Positions 41,289 to 49,498 of a stretch of 64,000 bases of DNA are shown one piece after another. The DNA lies in NCBI RefSeq assembly GCF_013285385.1, contig NZ_CP054212.1:3844001-3908000 (forward strand), in the 5' to 3' direction. This DNA is from Paramixta manurensis (GTDB lineage: Bacteria > Pseudomonadota > Gammaproteobacteria > Enterobacterales > Enterobacteriaceae). The position numbers and the translations under genes were made by a program. How positions within the stretch are numbered: position 1 is the stretch's first letter; every line of letters begins with the position of its first letter. The notes beneath the pieces were generated by a model that worked only from the letters and a program-made list of their open reading frames with translations, made no database searches and was not told where the DNA came from.

Positions 41289-42776
41289 ATGTCTGAGTCA
41301 TTAACAGTACTGGCGATTGATATAGGTTCTTCCTCGCTGCGCGCGGCGCTTTTCGACCAACAAGGGCAGCAGCAAGGCCACTGCGCGCGGCGAACCTATC
41401 AGTTGGATACCGATGCCAGTGGGAAAGCGACCTTATCGCCGGAAAGCCTGTTTGACGACCTGTTTTCCGCATTGGATGAAGTGGTGGCGACAATCCCGGC
41501 AAAAATGACCATCAGCGCCGTGGGCATCAGTACCTTCTGGCATAGCCTGATCGGTATTGATGAGCATCAACATCCGACCCTGCCGGTAATAACCTGGGCT
41601 GATGGGCGCGCCGCCCATCAGGCCGCCGCGCTGAAGTATTCCGGGCTGGGACGTGATTTACATGCCATAACCGGCTGCCCGATCCACTCCAGCTTCTGGC
41701 CAGCGCGTTTGCGCTGGCTGGCTGAGCATCACGCGGAGGCTTTCCGCCAAACGCGTCAGTGGCTTTCGCTGGCCGACCTGTTATTTCTGCGACTGTTTGG
41801 TTGTTTATCAACCTCATTATCGATGGCGTCCGGCAGCGGTTTACTGGATACCAACCGCTGCGTCTGGTCACCTTTAGCGCTCTCTCTGGCGCGTATTGTA
41901 CCGGAACAGTTACCAGAGATTTCCGATCAGCCACGCCAGGGGCTGCTATCCACTTGGGCGGCGCGCTGGCCGCAACTGGCGGAGGTGCCGTGGTATCCGG
42001 CATGGGGCGATGGCGCCTGTTCAAATATCGGCGCCGGTGCTCACGATCAAAATGCGCTGGTACTGATGTTAGGCACCAGCGGTTCGATGCGCCGGGTATG
42101 GGCGGCGGAAAAGATGACGCTGCCCGATCCCGGTTTATGGTGCTATCGGGTGGATGCCACACGCTTTGCCGGTGGCATGGCGATGTCTGAAGGCGGCAAT
42201 ACAGCCGCCTGGGCACGGCAACTGATGGCTAACGTCACGCAACCGGAAATTGATGCCCGCATTGCCAACCGTGAGCCAACCGCACACGGGCTGACGGTGC
42301 TTCCCTATTTCTTGGGCGCGCGCAGCCCGGAATGGTCGGAAGGTCGTAGCGGCGCGATCCTCGGCATTACCGCCGCCACCGCGCCGGAAGATATTTACCG
42401 CGCCGCGCTGGAAAGCGTTGGCTTACGCTTCGCCTTTCTCAAACAGCGATTAGATAGCGCATGGCCCGGCGAACGAAGAATTATCGCGACTGGTGCCGGT
42501 TTCTTACGCTCGTCGCTGTGGGCGCAGATTGTCGCCGACTGTATTGGCGAACCGTTGCAACTTTCCGATACCGAAGAGGGCTCGCTACGCGGTGCCGCTT
42601 TGCTGGTGCTGGAAAAATATCGCACTATCGATAATCTCGACTTTCCCATTACACGGGTTATCACCCCGGATTTGGCAGCGCATAATAAATACCGTGCGGC
42701 ACAGGCACGACAGGCGGATTACGATAGCGTGATGATTGCCACCTTAAAACGGCGGCTGGAGGAGTTGGGCGATTAA
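41289..42776 (+). CDS. FGGY family gluconokinase-like kinase
   Basis: A 495-residue kinase with LAIDIGSSSLRAALFDQQG at the start, VGISTFWHSLIGID, the middle GAGAHDQNALVLMLGTSGSM and the C-terminal GRSGAILGITAAT and IIATGAGFLRSSLWAQI. The context with a 6-phosphogluconate dehydrogenase and a sugar-acid permease makes gluconate or a similar aldonate the likely substrate. It is unlike the small GntK/IdnK kinases of E. coli. It ends the operon and converges with the RpiR gene. Confidence 0.83.
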   Translation: MSESLTVLAIDIGSSSLRAALFDQQGQQQGHCARRTYQLDTDASGKATLSPESLFDDLFSALDEVVATIPAKMTISAVGISTFWHSLIGIDEHQHPTLPVITWADGRAAHQAAALKYSGLGRDLHAITGCPIHSSFWPARLRWLAEHHAEAFRQTRQWLSLADLLFLRLFGCLSTSLSMASGSGLLDTNRCVWSPLALSLARIVPEQLPEISDQPRQGLLSTWAARWPQLAEVPWYPAWGDGACSNIGAGAHDQNALVLMLGTSGSMRRVWAAEKMTLPDPGLWCYRVDATRFAGGMAMSEGGNTAAWARQLMANVTQPEIDARIANREPTAHGLTVLPYFLGARSPEWSEGRSGAILGITAATAPEDIYRAALESVGLRFAFLKQRLDSAWPGERRIIATGAGFLRSSLWAQIVADCIGEPLQLSDTEEGSLRGAALLVLEKYRTIDNLDFPITRVITPDLAAHNKYRAAQARQADYDSVMIATLKRRLEELGD

Positions 42777-42783
42777 AGGCGTT

Positions 42784-43656
42784 TTAGGTATTAATTCTAC
42801 GCTTGCTGGCCTGCGTATCGGCTTTTTGCGCGAAGGAGGCTGCCCGCTCAAAGTGCGAATAGCCAATAACGGTATACAGAATATCGGCAATCATCAGTTG
42901 CGACATCCGGCCGGTCATTGAGTCGCTGGAGAAAACCGTGGTGCGCGCGGAGTAGTTAATGGTCAACGCACTATTTTTCGCCAGCGGCGATAACGGGTCA
43001 TGGGTTAAGGCCAGCGTCTGCGCGCCCGACTGGCCCGCGTTACTTAGCGCGGCAACCACCGGCTCCGTTCTGCCGGTGTGGCTAATACCAATCGCCAAAT
43101 CACCAGGTTTCAGCGCGGTCGACGAAATCATCATTAAGTCATTATCGGCGTAGGCCGCGGCGGGAAAACCCAGTTTCAGTAACTTATGGCGCAGATCGAT
43201 CGCTACCGTTGAACTGCCGCCAATACCATAAATATCGATCCGTCCGGCCCCGGCAATCATTTCCGCCGCGCGCAGTAGCGCGTCAATATTAATCATCGCC
43301 CGGGTATCCTGCAGCGATTGCGTCGTGGCGGTAACTAATTTATCGCAAATTACGCTTACTTCATCGCTGACTTTAAGCTCTTCACCACTGGCTGCCGCCG
43401 GGATCAGCGCCATATCTTTCGCCAGCAGTACGCGTAGTTGCGCATAGCCGCTATACCCTCCGCTTTGCGCCAGCCGGGTGACAGTGGCGATGCTGACCTC
43501 AGCAACGCGCGCCAATTCAGAGATGGTATGGTGAATCACCGTATCGGCATGGTGCAGGATAAACGTCGCCAGTTTTTTTTCGGTCGGCGTCAGAGACGAA
43601 CGTACTGCTTCCAGACGTAAACGGACCTTTTCCAGAGGAACGGTGATGTCAGCCAT
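42784..43656 (-). CDS. MurR/RpiR family transcriptional regulator
   Basis: A 290-residue protein with an N-terminal HTH_6 domain (about residues 1-80; ISELARVAEVSIATVTRLAQ) and a C-terminal SIS domain (about 120-260; IDIYGIGGSSTVAIDLRHK). The SIS domain binds a sugar phosphate. It is convergent with the gluconokinase-like gene, 7 bases apart, and is the obvious candidate to control that operon. Confidence 0.88.
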   Translation of the reverse strand: MADITVPLEKVRLRLEAVRSSLTPTEKKLATFILHHADTVIHHTISELARVAEVSIATVTRLAQSGGYSGYAQLRVLLAKDMALIPAAASGEELKVSDEVSVICDKLVTATTQSLQDTRAMINIDALLRAAEMIAGAGRIDIYGIGGSSTVAIDLRHKLLKLGFPAAAYADNDLMMISSTALKPGDLAIGISHTGRTEPVVAALSNAGQSGAQTLALTHDPLSPLAKNSALTINYSARTTVFSSDSMTGRMSQLMIADILYTVIGYSHFERAASFAQKADTQASKRRINT

Positions 43657-43711
43657 AAGCGTTTACCCGTAGGATAATGAGAATATTGATTTTATCCTAT
43701 TTAGGAAACTA

Positions 43712-43728
43712 TTGCGCCAAAGGCGCAA
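43712..43728 (-). terminator. Hairpin after the GST-like gene
   Basis: Perfect 7-bp stem TTGCGCC / GGCGCAA with an AAA loop, 12 bases behind the leftward GST-like gene. Confidence 0.5.
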
Positions 43729-43740
43729 AGGGAGACGTCA

Positions 43741-44700
43741 TTAATCGGGCAGCCAGGCCGCGTCGCCCTGATACGCTGCTGCCGCCCGACGCAGACGAAA
43801 ACCGATACGTGGAAAATGTACCACCACCCGCCCGGCGATCGGATCATCACGCTCCAGCGCCACCTGATGCGTCGTGAGCGTCACCAGGCGGCCAACCACC
43901 GGATTTCGCCCATAATCATCCGGTGTCACTTCAACCACCTCTCCTGCCATTAAACCTGATGCATCGGTGGAATCAACGCCCTCCGCGGGCGCCGGGCGAT
44001 GGTTACGCGCAATCGCATGCGCTTCTTGCGCCGAGATTTCGCTACGCTGCCCGTGTCCAATCGCCCCCACTCGCGCTTCCCAGGCGTTCACCTGCGGGAA
44101 ACTATCCAGCATGGCGCCAAGCTGAGGGACATGCATTCGCGCGGTCCAAATCTCTACCCACGCGTGGAAATCGGCAAGCCCGACATTATCACCAAAGAAA
44201 AAGAGGCGACCATCCGCCAATTGTTGTTGCAGCAAGTCAATATGCGCCCGCAATTGAGTGGTGAGGTGCACAATATCGGCATCTAAATGCTTAACGTCGA
44301 GAAAATCACCAAAATAGGCTTCGCGGTCGCGCATCAGATCGGCGGGGAACTGATGTTTGTTGACACCAATCGCCAGACCGGAGCTGGCAATATGCAAATC
44401 CCGGTCGCTCCAGGATGACAAGGCGAGCGTCACCCCACGGCTGGCGTCTGGGAAGAGGGTCGGTTCCGGGTAACGCTTTTCAAGCTCCAGCGCAATAAGG
44501 CGAGAGTCGCAATAAATATCTGCGCCAATCTGCATTACCGGCGTTTTACGATATCCGCCGGTTAAGGCGGTGAGTTTCGGCTTTGGCATGATCAGTTCCG
44601 CCTGTACCGAGCGCCACGTCACGTCTTTCAGGCCAAAAACCAACCGCAGCTTTTCAGCAAACGGTGAAGCGTCAAAATGATGCAAAATGATTACCGACAT
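43741..44700 (-). CDS. Glutathione S-transferase family protein
   Basis: A 319-residue protein. Residues 1-80 form a thioredoxin-like GST domain (IILHHFDASPFAEKLRLVFG, KTPVMQIGADIYCDSRLIAL with the Asp-Ser of the glutathione site), residues about 95-215 a helical C-terminal domain, and the last 90 residues an extra beta-rich tail not found in ordinary GSTs. The ATG at 44700 has AGGAGGAG before it; the longer frame to 44772 lacks one. It lies behind a TetR gene on the same strand, so it may belong to a stress or detoxification response. Confidence 0.8.
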   Translation of the reverse strand: MSVIILHHFDASPFAEKLRLVFGLKDVTWRSVQAELIMPKPKLTALTGGYRKTPVMQIGADIYCDSRLIALELEKRYPEPTLFPDASRGVTLALSSWSDRDLHIASSGLAIGVNKHQFPADLMRDREAYFGDFLDVKHLDADIVHLTTQLRAHIDLLQQQLADGRLFFFGDNVGLADFHAWVEIWTARMHVPQLGAMLDSFPQVNAWEARVGAIGHGQRSEISAQEAHAIARNHRPAPAEGVDSTDASGLMAGEVVEVTPDDYGRNPVVGRLVTLTTHQVALERDDPIAGRVVVHFPRIGFRLRRAAAAYQGDAAWLPD

Positions 44701-44800
44701 ACTCTCCTCCTGTTGCAGGCAACGCGCCATTAGATGAAACGGGCATGAATTAATAAAAGACCGCCTAAGCACTCATTTAATAAATATAAAAAAAAGCGCG

Positions 44801-45367
44801 TTATTCTGCGCGAATAGCACGCCAAAAGTTCTCCCAGCCAAGTTGGCTGAATTGCATGCTTTGTTGCGGCGTTTGGCGCGAAAGTTCCAGTACCATATTG
44901 GCGATGGCATCAATCAGTTCGCCGAGAAAACTTTTGGGCTGTACTCGCAGTAACCGCTGTTGAAAACCCGCCTTTACCAGCGCATCGAATTCGGGAAACA
45001 GCGCCCATGCCTGTTGGCGGGTCTGCTCAGTGAGCTTATCCCACGCGTTAAGCGCCCGCGTCGCCTTATACTGGTTGGGAAAAGTGATTCCCCAGTTGAT
45101 ATAACGATCCCAAAACTGATGTAGTTGCGTTTCCACGTCGCCATTCGCCACCGGCTGCAAAGCAGCCCGCAGATCGCACTTGATATGCAAATAAAGTTGG
45201 TTAAACAACACCTCTTTATTGGCAAAGTAGACAAACAGTGTTCCATCGCCCACGCCCGCGTCACGGGCGATTTTCGCCGTGGGCGCCGCCACGCCGAGTT
45301 CCGCCACCGCAGCGACCGCCGCATTCAGAATTGCAACGCGCTTTTCTTCACTTAAAGGTCTGGCCAT
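44801..45367 (-). CDS. TetR/AcrR family transcriptional regulator
   Basis: A 188-residue regulator with an N-terminal helix-turn-helix (about residues 28-50; KIARDAGVGDGTLFVYFANK) and a helical ligand domain. It is followed 100 bases later by the GST-like gene on the same strand; the two are likely co-regulated, with the regulator controlling its own operon. Confidence 0.87.
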   Translation of the reverse strand: MARPLSEEKRVAILNAAVAAVAELGVAAPTAKIARDAGVGDGTLFVYFANKEVLFNQLYLHIKCDLRAALQPVANGDVETQLHQFWDRYINWGITFPNQYKATRALNAWDKLTEQTRQQAWALFPEFDALVKAGFQQRLLRVQPKSFLGELIDAIANMVLELSRQTPQQSMQFSQLGWENFWRAIRAE

Positions 45368-45482
45368 GGTTGTTTTTTAGTTGAGTGACTAGGCGGGCAT
45401 TATATAACAAAATAACCGGGCGGCGCCAGACCGCAGAGGAAACGCAACGGGAGAGAAAGAGAGTGGAGCGGAGAGCTTGCGT

Positions 45483-45782
45483 TTAGTGCTTCGACGTACC
45501 GTCAGGCGGGCCATCGTTAGTGAACATATGAATGACATTATCCCCATCACGCACTTCCTGACCAACCGGTTGAGTCTCTTTAGGCGTGGAGGCGCTATTT
45601 CTTACCGCACCGATGGCACGCAAGCAGGCTTTACGGCGCTCTTGATCCACTTCCACCGCCGCCATTGCCTGTAACTGCCGAAGTACCGTTGCATTGGAAA
45701 TAGGCGTATCGGTGCGCATGATCGCCAAAATAGCCTCACCGAGCAGTGTGTCGGTTAATCTGTCATCTTTGTTTCTATTCAT
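45483..45782 (-). CDS. YmgB/AriR-like small protein (99 aa)
   Basis: A 99-residue protein whose residues about 10-60 (TLLGEAILAIMRTDTPISNA then VLRQLQAM) follow the helical pattern of the biofilm/acid-resistance family YmgB/AriR. The C-terminal 35 residues are polar and unlike the family. YmgB is a small dimeric helical protein linked with biofilm and the Rcs system in E. coli. It lies next to a second, better match at 45982, before a large pilus locus. The similarity is modest. Confidence 0.55.
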   Translation of the reverse strand: MNRNKDDRLTDTLLGEAILAIMRTDTPISNATVLRQLQAMAAVEVDQERRKACLRAIGAVRNSASTPKETQPVGQEVRDGDNVIHMFTNDGPPDGTSKH

Positions 45783-45906
45783 ACCAGCTTCTCTGAATCA
45801 GTTTGCATCCACCTCTTATACTGTGGGCCGTGAGTGTGCGTGCGAATACTGCATTGCAGATGTTTGCGGGCCGTATTGCGGCAAACCACCGTCCCGGGAG
45901 GTCGAT

Positions 45907-45952
45907 ACGGCTAAAGAGGTTGTGCTACGCGAGCGGAGCGAACTTTAGCCGT
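45907..45952. repeat. Inverted repeat between the two YmgB-like genes
   Basis: ACGGCTAAAG (45907-45916) and CTTTAGCCGT (45943-45952) are perfect 10-base arms around a 26-base loop containing GCGAGCGGAGCGAAC. It could be a terminator for the leftward gene at 45982 or a small mobile-type repeat. Confidence 0.5.
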
Positions 45953-45981
45953 TAAAACATGCGGGTTTATCACCCGAAAAC

Positions 45982-46233
45982 CTAGTCTTCGCGACCAAAT
46001 AACATGGCGATAAGCTCATGATAATGCTTTTCCATTTCCTCATCTGCCGCTTGTTCAAGGCGTACCAATAGCTTTGAGCAAATGGTCTTGCGATTCACGC
46101 TTTTACCGGCACGCAGAATCTCCATTACGACCTGTCCCAGCGTATCTTCTTTGCCGGGAACGCCGTTTTCCGCCTGACTGAAATACAGCGCAATCTCGCG
46201 CTCTGTTTTAGGATTAAAATTACCCTGCCGCAT
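45982..46233 (-). CDS. YmgB/AriR-like biofilm regulator (83 aa)
   Basis: An 83-residue protein with EIALYFSQAENG, LGQVVMEILRAGKSVNRKTI and the closing LVRLEQAADEEMEKHYHELI, a good match to the two-helix core of YmgB/AriR. The start ATG at 46233 follows GAGG by 8 bases; the longer frame reaching 46281 lacks a ribosome site. In E. coli these small proteins influence biofilm formation and acid survival. Its position beside a LuxR-type gene and the tad locus suggests a part in the same surface-attachment control. Confidence 0.72.
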   Translation of the reverse strand: MRQGNFNPKTEREIALYFSQAENGVPGKEDTLGQVVMEILRAGKSVNRKTICSKLLVRLEQAADEEMEKHYHELIAMLFGRED

Positions 46234-46422
46234 GATCAGGTCCTCAAAATGAATAAAAAACGCACAGGTTAAGTTATACAACCAAGCCAGCTTTGTACAG
46301 GATTCTGTTCAGGTCGTGAAAGACATTTTTGACAAAAAATGCTACCTCAATGTAAACAATGTGTTACATCGAGCCCTCGCGTACCCACGCCGCCGCAACG
46401 TCACGCAGAACACACGAGTGAG

Positions 46423-47040
46423 TTATACATAGGGCTTATTGCTTTTTATCAGGCTGTATAACATTTTATTTCTCAGCAAATAGCCATAAAGTTTGTTGAA
46501 GTTATTGAAGCCGAATTTTTTGACGATATTGTTGCGGTGTGAATACACTGCTTTCTCACTACATTGATAAATCTCAGCAATACGGTGTACCGACAGCCCT
46601 TTCATTGAAAGATACAGAACATATTTTTCCCGTGGCGTAAGCTGAACATCGTTAAAGTCCGAAAGCGCGACCGTATCGACAGAATGTAGGATGGCATCAT
46701 AAATTCGGCTGATCTCTCCTTTAAAAATCCCCATCTCTTGATGTGCATCAATTAAAAAACGCCGTGCTCGCCCGGAAGGCGTAGTGCTCCCTGTCGATAA
46801 ATTTATCAGTACCGGATACATCTGTGCGTAAATAGCGTTGTAAATGTGCGCCCAAAGATCAATAAAATGCCGGGGAAACCGACTATCAATAAAGAAAATC
46901 AGACGCCCATTAGCTCCAGACGCAGGCGATACCAATGGATCATCATCCACCTTTATCAGAGAGAGAGACTGCGCGATATTATCCAGGCCACTGTGTAAGT
47001 AAAGGTCCTTCGACAGAAGGATATAACTACATCCTTGCAT
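46423..47040 (-). CDS. LuxR-type HTH regulator
   Basis: A 206-residue regulator. Residues about 140-200 hold a LuxR_C helix-turn-helix (VQLTPREKYVLYLSMKGLSV, then HRIAEIYQCSEKAVYSHRN); the N-terminal 130 residues have no recognised domain and no phospho-acceptor site typical of receivers, as in RcsA- or CsgD-type regulators. The ATG at 47040 has AAGG close by; an alternative GTG at 47088 with AGGA adds 16 residues. It faces the tad region across about 880 bases and is a candidate controller of pilus or biofilm genes. Confidence 0.8.
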   Translation of the reverse strand: MQGCSYILLSKDLYLHSGLDNIAQSLSLIKVDDDPLVSPASGANGRLIFFIDSRFPRHFIDLWAHIYNAIYAQMYPVLINLSTGSTTPSGRARRFLIDAHQEMGIFKGEISRIYDAILHSVDTVALSDFNDVQLTPREKYVLYLSMKGLSVHRIAEIYQCSEKAVYSHRNNIVKKFGFNNFNKLYGYLLRNKMLYSLIKSNKPYV

Positions 47041-47918
47041 TCTACCTTCCCTATTAATATTCACCGTAATAGAAACACGCCTACTCACTGTTTCCTAACA
47101 TTTCTTACCCTGTCAGTTATACTAAAAAACCACCTGACCAACACGAAAAAAAACCGTTACGAAAGGAAAAGTAATAACTTTGAGAGAAGATGAACCAGAA
47201 ATCAGGCACCTAAAAAGCCCCTCTCTATTGAACCGCTAAGAAAATTCCCACACACCAGCCTAAAATGCTACTCAGCATGGCAATTAAGCAAGGTAAGATA
47301 ATAGCGAGAAGGAGGCGATGCGTCTTTCCGATACGCGAAGTGGGCTTTAATTTTTATCCCCGACCAACTTCTCCATAAAACAACAGAAGCACAACAAATC
47401 ATTAACCAAAAAATTATCATATCAAACAAGCCTAAAAATTTATTTATGCAGTCAGCGTAATTATCTGCTGCGGTTCAACATCTTCTCCCGACAGTAATGA
47501 TAAAAGAAAAGAATCATCCGATCTTTTTTAATCTTATTATTTTTCATATAACCTCATCTGGCGACACAGCCTTATCACTACCCACTATTTTTTTAAATTA
47601 ATCTTACTTATAACTTACCCCAAATACAACTATATGAAATAGCTAAAAATTTATCAGATCATAATTTTAACCCTCTGTTTTTAAAAACATAAGAGTAGAT
47701 AAATTGCAAAAAATAGCGATCAAACCACCCCGTTCATCCATCACATAACCTTCACTATTGAGAGAAAAAATGATGAAAATTAAAGCACCTAAGATTTATC
47801 AATGATTTGATTGTTTGTAATGCCCAGGTATAATGCGGAGAAATTACGTTGATTTTTAACCACCGCAATTTGTTATACGATATGAATAAATCATAAATAA
47901 CAAAACCGGAGTTCATTC
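47041..47918. other. Long AT-rich intergenic region left of the tad locus
   Basis: Nearly 880 bases with no complete gene. On the minus strand, around 47235-47345, the frame reads RIGKTHRLLLAIILPCLIAM and further hydrophobic residues to a stop, a transmembrane-like peptide with no start in frame; an ATG at about 47375 would reach it only by a frameshift in an A run. It looks like a small broken gene. The rest resembles a silenced, AT-rich regulatory region. Confidence 0.45.
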
Positions 47919-48509
47919 ATGGATGTTAAAGAGAGATTTATATTTACTCTCGACAAGGGAGTTGTATTCTTCCCTGAAAAGCGTTGCTTAGTTGCCCGGG
48001 ATAGCACAACGGTGGAGTTATCAGAAAACAGTTATCGTTTTCTCCTTTTATTATTAAAGGGGGAGACAGACAAGCAGAGTCTGATTAATCAAGTTTGGGC
48101 CGAACAAAGAGGTTCGGTCAGTGAAAGTAGTTACTATGGACAACTGTATCTATTAAGAAGAGCTTTTAACCAAGTAGGGTTGCCACACTCGTTGATTAAA
48201 ACCATACCCCGTAAGGGCGTTAAATATATTGGGCAGGCAACCCAAAGCCCGTATCACGAAATGGTTGAGCCAGAGGAAGAGTGCACCACATTGCCTGTTC
48301 CACCCGAAATGGCGATCGTCGAGAAAATGGCGCCGCCGCCCTCAGAAGCGGCGCCAAAGGATGAGGGTTCATCACCGTTGCCTAAAACGGTGTTAAAAGA
48401 GTGGTACCACTCAAATAGTTGGAACATTTTTGTTTCCGCCTTATCTGTTTTGGCGGTGTGCTGGCTTACCACGTTAATTTTAGCCGTTTTATTCTTTTGG
48501 AAAGGCTAA
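47919..48509 (+). CDS. CadC-type membrane-anchored winged-helix regulator
   Basis: A 196-residue protein with an N-terminal OmpR/CadC-type winged helix (about residues 8-105: EKRCLVARDSTTVELSENSY, LINQVWAEQRGSVSESSYYG and LIKTIPRKGVKYIG), a proline-rich linker (about 110-155) and one C-terminal membrane helix (about 172-193). There is almost no periplasmic part, so any signal must be sensed in the membrane or by a partner. The proteins of this design (ToxR, CadC, TfoS-like) regulate surface genes. CGGAG lies 8 bases before the ATG. It stands just before the flp pilin gene. Confidence 0.82.
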   Translation: MDVKERFIFTLDKGVVFFPEKRCLVARDSTTVELSENSYRFLLLLLKGETDKQSLINQVWAEQRGSVSESSYYGQLYLLRRAFNQVGLPHSLIKTIPRKGVKYIGQATQSPYHEMVEPEEECTTLPVPPEMAIVEKMAPPPSEAAPKDEGSSPLPKTVLKEWYHSNSWNIFVSALSVLAVCWLTTLILAVLFFWKG

Positions 48510-48722
48510 GTAAGAGAATAAAACACCTAATAACAACTTTTGAGAATTTCATTAAGGACTTATAGCAATCATGTCGTGTTAGATAAGCGGGTCGCATCGG
48601 TAATGCTGATTTAATTTCCCCGTTATGGAAAACGATAAAGTACGCAACTGATGTTCGATACACCATCTATTTAATACTAATTGCCCGGTAAGCGAACCTC
48701 GGGAACATGATAAGGTAATACT

Positions 48723-48950
48723 ATGAACAACTTTTTAATCAAATACTATGCCATTGCTCAAACCAATGTTGAGCATTTCATGAAAAACCAACGCGGCGTG
48801 ACAGCGATTGAATATGCGCTGATCGGCGTGGCAATGGCAACATTACTGGCATTAATTTTTGGCGACCAAAACAGCGGATTCCTTGGCGCGATCGCAACGG
48901 CATTCCAGAAAATCGAAGACGCGATTACCAGCGTAACCTTCAGCAAATAA
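48723..48950 (+). CDS. flp: Flp-family type IVb pilin
   Basis: A 75-residue prepilin. A 25-residue leader ends at Gly in NQRG, followed by the mature start VTAIEYALIGVAMATLLALI with the Glu5 and Tyr6 of Flp pilins, then a short polar tail. It is processed by the TadV prepilin peptidase and assembled into bundled adhesive pili. AAGG lies 7 bases before the ATG at 48723; a start at 48780 would shorten the leader. A strong hairpin follows. Confidence 0.92.
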   Translation: MNNFLIKYYAIAQTNVEHFMKNQRGVTAIEYALIGVAMATLLALIFGDQNSGFLGAIATAFQKIEDAITSVTFSK

Positions 48951-48964
48951 ATCAGCCTATTTCG

Positions 48965-48992
48965 CCACCGTGGCTTATCACCGCCACGGTGG
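48965..48992 (+). terminator. Hairpin between flp and tadV
   Basis: Perfect 10-bp stem CCACCGTGGC / GCCACGGTGG with an 8-base loop, 15 bases behind flp. No T run follows, so it may protect the pilin mRNA and cut down read-through, raising pilin over assembly proteins. Confidence 0.7.
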
Positions 48993-49045
48993 TCAAGATG
49001 CACATAAACAGAACACTACCTTTACAGAGCTTACAGGGAAATAAC

Positions 49046-49471
49046 ATGGCGTGGCTGATAACAGCGAACTATATCGTGGTTGTTTTACTGTTACTGGTCA
49101 TCTCTGTGCAGGATATTACCTCACGCTTAATTAGCAACCAGCTGGTGATCATCGTAGGAATCGCCTGCTGTTCGTTAGCTTTGTTAACCGGCCATACGCC
49201 CAATCTACTTCTTTTTGCTGCCGTGTTGGTTCCCGGCTTTTTCCTCTGCATCGGCAATATCATCGGTGGCGGTGACGTCAAGCTGATGTCAATGCTGGCG
49301 CTGCTGTTTACCCCGTCTCTTTTCTCTCATTTCTTAATCCTTACGGCATTATGTGGCGGCGTTATTGCAGTAGTGGGTTTGATATTTTTTTATAAAAAAA
49401 CCAGGCAACACGGCATTCCTTATGGTGTAGCCATTTCACTGGCCTTCATTTTTTCTTATTCCACCAATTAA
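49046..49471 (+). CDS. tadV: Prepilin peptidase TadV/CpaA
   Basis: A 141-residue A24-type aspartic protease of the inner membrane with about four to five membrane segments. The two catalytic Asp residues are visible in VQDITSRLISNQ and in GGGDVKLMSMLALL (GxGD-type motif). It cleaves Flp prepilin and the TadE/TadF pseudopilins. AGGGA lies before the ATG at 49046; the frame extends further upstream to 48989 without need. Confidence 0.9.
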   Translation: MAWLITANYIVVVLLLLVISVQDITSRLISNQLVIIVGIACCSLALLTGHTPNLLLFAAVLVPGFFLCIGNIIGGGDVKLMSMLALLFTPSLFSHFLILTALCGGVIAVVGLIFFYKKTRQHGIPYGVAISLAFIFSYSTN

Positions 49472-49498
49472 ACCATCTTCTGTAGAAAGGAATCGTTG

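Noticed and set aside
41527..42216. 229-codon frame antisense to the gluconokinase-like gene
   Set aside because: Very rich in Arg and Pro, typical of a shadow frame; the FGGY kinase on the other strand is clear.
44801..45482. TetR-operator-like sequence upstream of the second TetR gene
   Set aside because: Only a 4-base inverted match was found, too weak to report.
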